Origin: Pseudomonadota bacterium
GTDB taxonomy: Bacteria > Pseudomonadota > Alphaproteobacteria > UBA9655
Reading direction: 5' to 3'
Assembly (NCBI GenBank): GCA_018242065.1
Contig: JAFECQ010000015.1
Coordinates: 54,125 to 118,124, forward strand
DNA length: 64,000 nucleotides
Part shown: positions 61,625-64,000 of the stretch, piece after piece
Numbering within the stretch: position 1 is the first letter of the stretch
Layout of the letters: every line of letters starts with the position of its first letter
Position numbers and translations under genes: made by a program
The notes under the pieces: generated by a model
What the model saw: only the letters and a program-made list of their open reading frames with translations
Databases searched by the model: none
What the model was told of the DNA's origin: nothing

Positions 61625-61879
61625 ATGGATGCAATTACCTATACTCAAGCCCGTAAAAATTTTACACGGTCGATGAATCGTGTTTGTGAAGATCATGCAC
61701 CTCTTATCATAACACGACAAAACGCCCAGCCAGTGGTGATGCTTTCTCTTGAGGATTATAATGCTCTTGAGGAAACTCTTTATCTTTTACGCAGTCCTCG
61801 AAATGCACAAAGGTTGCTTAGTTCAATAGAGCGTCTGGAGAAGGGAGAATTTCTTAAAAAAGAACTTATCGAGGATTAA
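61625..61879 (+). CDS. yefM: YefM-type antitoxin
   Basis: An 84-residue antitoxin. ATG 61625 follows GGAG six bases upstream; an in-frame ATG at 61613 precedes it. The sequence MDAITYTQARKNFTRSMNRV, CEDHAPLIITRQNAQPVVML and SLEDYNALEETLYLLRSPRN is the classic YefM/Phd N-terminal DNA-binding fold with the C-terminal toxin-wrapping helix. It is followed directly (no gap) by yoeB and should autorepress the pair. Confidence 0.92.
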   Translation: MDAITYTQARKNFTRSMNRVCEDHAPLIITRQNAQPVVMLSLEDYNALEETLYLLRSPRNAQRLLSSIERLEKGEFLKKELIED

Positions 61880-62134
61880 ATGGACCTCATTTTTTTGGAA
61901 GAGGCATGGGAAGACTATTTATATTGGCAGAATACAGATAAAACTAAGCTCAAACGCATTAATTTGCTCATCAAGGAAATAAGGCGCATACCTTTTAGTG
62001 GAATTGGAAAACCAGAGCCGTTAAAATTTGATATGGTAAGCTTTTGGTCTCGTCGTATTGATGAAGAACATCGCCTTGTTTATAAGATTCAACAAGATAA
62101 TCTATACATTATTCAATGTCGCTATCATTATTAA
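61880..62134 (+). CDS. yoeB: YoeB-type mRNA interferase toxin
   Basis: An 84-residue RelE-superfamily ribonuclease. Family features: EEAWEDYLYWQNTDKTKLKR, GIGKPEPLKFD, SFWSRRIDEEHRLVYKI and the C-terminal QCRYHY. Catalytic residues by family comparison are Glu46, Arg65, His83 and Tyr84, and all positions look filled. It cuts mRNA at the ribosome when YefM is degraded. It begins right after the yefM stop. Confidence 0.93.
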   Translation: MDLIFLEEAWEDYLYWQNTDKTKLKRINLLIKEIRRIPFSGIGKPEPLKFDMVSFWSRRIDEEHRLVYKIQQDNLYIIQCRYHY

Positions 62135-62330
62135 ATTAGCTTATTAAGCAATGTAAAATAAAAGATTATGTGTTGTTAGAGCCAGAGTATCTAGTTGGGA
62201 TGGCAACTATTCTGCTCCTTTGAGACTGCTTGTCGAATATATTTTTTGAGGTTATTTAAAACTCAAAACTTGAGCATTTTCCTGCTTTACCTCACCATTT
62301 TTCTTTCTAGATGAGCAGCATTCTGCATTC

Positions 62331-63560
62331 TTATTGGTCTGGATCAGCATTTTTGGGTGGTGAAGAGTCTCCCCTCTTTTTTAAAGTAACCATCCTTTGA
62401 GGTTCGTCAGGAGTTGCAGTAGCGGCGGAGGGTGAACGCGCTGGATCAGCAGACCCCCTACTTTTTAAAGTAACCAGCCTTTTAGGCTCAGAGGTTGTAG
62501 CATCGGATGGTGAAGAAGGGGGGGGCGCGGCGGTCCGACTCTTGAGCTTGGTTCTTGCTGCTACTGCTTGCTCTGCAAAACCACCCACACTAGGACCTTT
62601 CGCTGTTGCAGCGGGTGGTGTTGCTGTTGGAGTACGTCCTTGTGCTTCGGGATCAGGAGTAGCAGCTTTTCTAAGCCTACCAGCACCGCCGGCGATTCCA
62701 GCGAGCAAATTTCCCCTTTGAGCTGTTGCCGAAACATCAGGAGCAGGAGGTGGAGGAGGAGGAGGAGGTCCTTTCAGTGCTGTACCTCCAGAAGGGGGGG
62801 GAGCAGGTGGAGAGGCAGTTGTTACGGGCTCGTAAGGCTTTCCAGTGATCTTTGAAACTACCCATGCTTTATCACTAGGGTTTACTGTATCCCATCCCGG
62901 ATACTTATTACTCGTCATAAGAAAATTTACAATCTCTGCATCAGAGACATATGGAAGGCCCGCCTTGGTTGCCGTAAAAGCTCCTGCGTAATCTTGTTTG
63001 CTTAGAAAACTCACTAAGTCCTTTCTCATCGCGGCTTTTGTAACCTTAGTAACAACCCATGCTTTATCACTAGGGTTTACTGTATCCCATCCCGGATACT
63101 TATTACTCGTCATAAGAAAGTTCACGATCTCTTCATCAGAGACATGTGGAAGGCCCGCTTTGGTTGCCGTAAAAGCTCCTGCATAATCTTTTTGGCTTAG
63201 GAAACCCACTAAGTCCTTTCTTCTTGCCGCATTCGTAATTTTGGCAACAACCCACGCTTTATCGTTAGGATCTACTGTATCCCATCCCGGATACTTATTA
63301 CTCGTCATAAGAAAATTCACGATCTCTTCATCAGAGACATGTGGAAGGCCCGCCTTGGTTGCCGTAAAAGCTCCTGCATAATCTTTTTGGCTTAGGAATT
63401 CCTTTAAACTAGTTTTTTCTCTCGTTGTGGGTGCTTTTACCTTAAGAGAGGGTGATTTCCTCCCACTTTCTGGTTCATCGTTTTTCATACTTATAGCAGG
63501 AGTGCTATGAAGAGCTATCCCAGATAAGAATGATAATAAAGTAGCAATACGGAATTTCAT
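62331..63560 (-). CDS. Secreted repeat protein with polyproline and WH2-like motif (novel)
   Basis: A 409-residue protein (ATG 63560) with signal MKFRIATLLSFLSGIALHST. Three 65-residue repeats (about 55-245) are almost identical to those of the protein at 32639: DYAGAFTATKAGLPHVSDEE, IVNFLMTSNKYPGWDTV. Then a proline run PPPPPPPPAP (about 263-272) is followed closely by RGNLLAGIAGGAGRLRKA (about 282-299). That resembles the actin-binding WH2 consensus LLxxIxxGxxLKKV, with one extra residue. A second, weaker GGFAEQAVAARTKLKSR follows, then two copies of RLVTLKSRG / RMVTLKKRG. Polyproline plus WH2 is the layout of WASP-like and bacterial actin nucleators. Export and actin binding are inferred. 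Confidence 0.8.
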   Translation of the reverse strand: MKFRIATLLSFLSGIALHSTPAISMKNDEPESGRKSPSLKVKAPTTREKTSLKEFLSQKDYAGAFTATKAGLPHVSDEEIVNFLMTSNKYPGWDTVDPNDKAWVVAKITNAARRKDLVGFLSQKDYAGAFTATKAGLPHVSDEEIVNFLMTSNKYPGWDTVNPSDKAWVVTKVTKAAMRKDLVSFLSKQDYAGAFTATKAGLPYVSDAEIVNFLMTSNKYPGWDTVNPSDKAWVVSKITGKPYEPVTTASPPAPPPSGGTALKGPPPPPPPPAPDVSATAQRGNLLAGIAGGAGRLRKAATPDPEAQGRTPTATPPAATAKGPSVGGFAEQAVAARTKLKSRTAAPPPSSPSDATTSEPKRLVTLKSRGSADPARSPSAATATPDEPQRMVTLKKRGDSSPPKNADPDQ

Positions 63561-63572
63561 AACAACACCCAT

Positions 63573-64000
63573 TAAAAAATATCTATTATTATTAAATATA
63601 TATCAATTATGTTTTATTGTCAACTTCTTGGATGATCTTGTGTCGCAAACAAGTGATATGACCGAATTAGTTAGCACATGAATTGACCGAAATTGAGACA
63701 ATCTCCGAGAGAATGTTAACTATAAAAAAGAGAGAATTGAAGCCCTTTGTGATAAGCGTTTGTGAAAGATATCCCCCATGGATTTTGCCTTGATAAAAAC
63801 TTGACAGCCATTAAGAAGGAACCGAGAACTTTAGTCATAAATGTTTTCAAATGATTCGTACATTGTAACGACGGTTCTCCTGCCCTCATATGATCTTTCA
63901 AAGCTTTTATCTAACAGACAAGCTCTATCTTTGCATTAGCTAGTTGTTCAACAAGTCAAACTAAATAGTCAACAAAATGAATAAGTTCAGACACAAGTGA
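63573..64000. other. Gene-poor right end with possible coding remnant
   Basis: The 5' region of the repeat-protein gene (63573-63700) is AT-rich. A 61-codon minus-strand frame (63716-63901) begins MKDHMRAGEPSLQ and continues upstream, in interrupted form, as VEQLANAKIELV; together they vaguely resemble an IS66-type transposase N-terminus. Stops interrupt it, so at most it is a degenerate remnant. The last 100 bases show nothing I can name. Confidence 0.25.

Overview
The window reads as a chromosomal segment of a host-associated alphaproteobacterium with an AT-rich genome. The best guess is the order Holosporales (Caedibacter, Paracaedibacter, Odyssella-like symbionts of protists). Reasons: a DivL-type pseudokinase with tyrosine in place of the phospho-acceptor histidine, a CarD-like regulator, the ileS-lspA-DUF3035-M16-M16 and gpmI-envC-ctpA-rppH gene orders, a DUF3035 lipoprotein, many MFS and amino-acid uptake carriers, several toxin-antitoxin pairs, and dispersed palindromic repeats resembling those of Rickettsiales and Holosporales. 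The taxonomic call is inference; no rRNA is present.

Layout. 1-5 kb: partial SDR oxidoreductase, STAS-like protein, tiny lipoprotein, DHA2 drug exporter, BrnQ-type carrier, then a Phd/ParE module behind a 14-bp palindrome. 5-10.7 kb: CsaA-like tRNA-binding protein, large MscS channel, CarD regulator, ferredoxin-NADP reductase and two small secreted proteins. 10.9-18 kb: minus-strand cell-cycle and envelope block (divL, rppH, ctpA, envC, gpmI). 18-22.5 kb: secreted and outer-membrane proteins of unknown role among palindromic repeats, plus a YdcF/ElyC-like protein. 22.5-32.2 kb: a tightly overlapping minus-strand operon, ileS-lspA-DUF3035-M16(active)-M16(inactive)-pgi-mutL, in which two genes carry in-frame palindromic insertions. 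32.6-34.1 kb: a secreted protein with 65-residue repeats. 34.2-41.1 kb: rpoD, dnaG, a PCuAC-like copper protein and two tandem MFS carriers. 41.4-48.3 kb: outer-membrane barrel, MHS-family carrier, tRNA-Gly(CCC), a response regulator, alanine/sodium symporter, MEDS-domain histidine kinase and SemiSWEET. 48.3-50.3 kb: a 58-bp tandem duplication in decayed sequence, and a secreted protein with a polylysine tract. 50.4-53.1 kb: Zn/Mn ABC transporter operon preceded by a possible 34-residue membrane protein and a 17-bp palindromic operator candidate. 53.4-58.7 kb: NCS1 permease, alanine racemase, two nucleoside hydrolases and a VanX dipeptidase. 58.8-62.1 kb: two more toxin-antitoxin pairs around uvrB. 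62.3-63.6 kb: a secreted repeat protein with a polyproline run followed directly by a WH2-like (actin-binding) motif.

How it fits together. The gene set suggests a scavenging intracellular lifestyle: uptake of amino acids, nucleobases, sugars and metals, breakdown of nucleosides and D-Ala-D-Ala, and a complement of secreted proteins lacking obvious families. The most promising novel item is the pair of 65-residue-repeat secreted proteins (32.6 kb and 62.3 kb). One combines these repeats with a polyproline/WH2-like tail, an architecture expected of a host-actin effector. The second theme is palindromic repeats that have entered protein-coding genes without breaking the frame.
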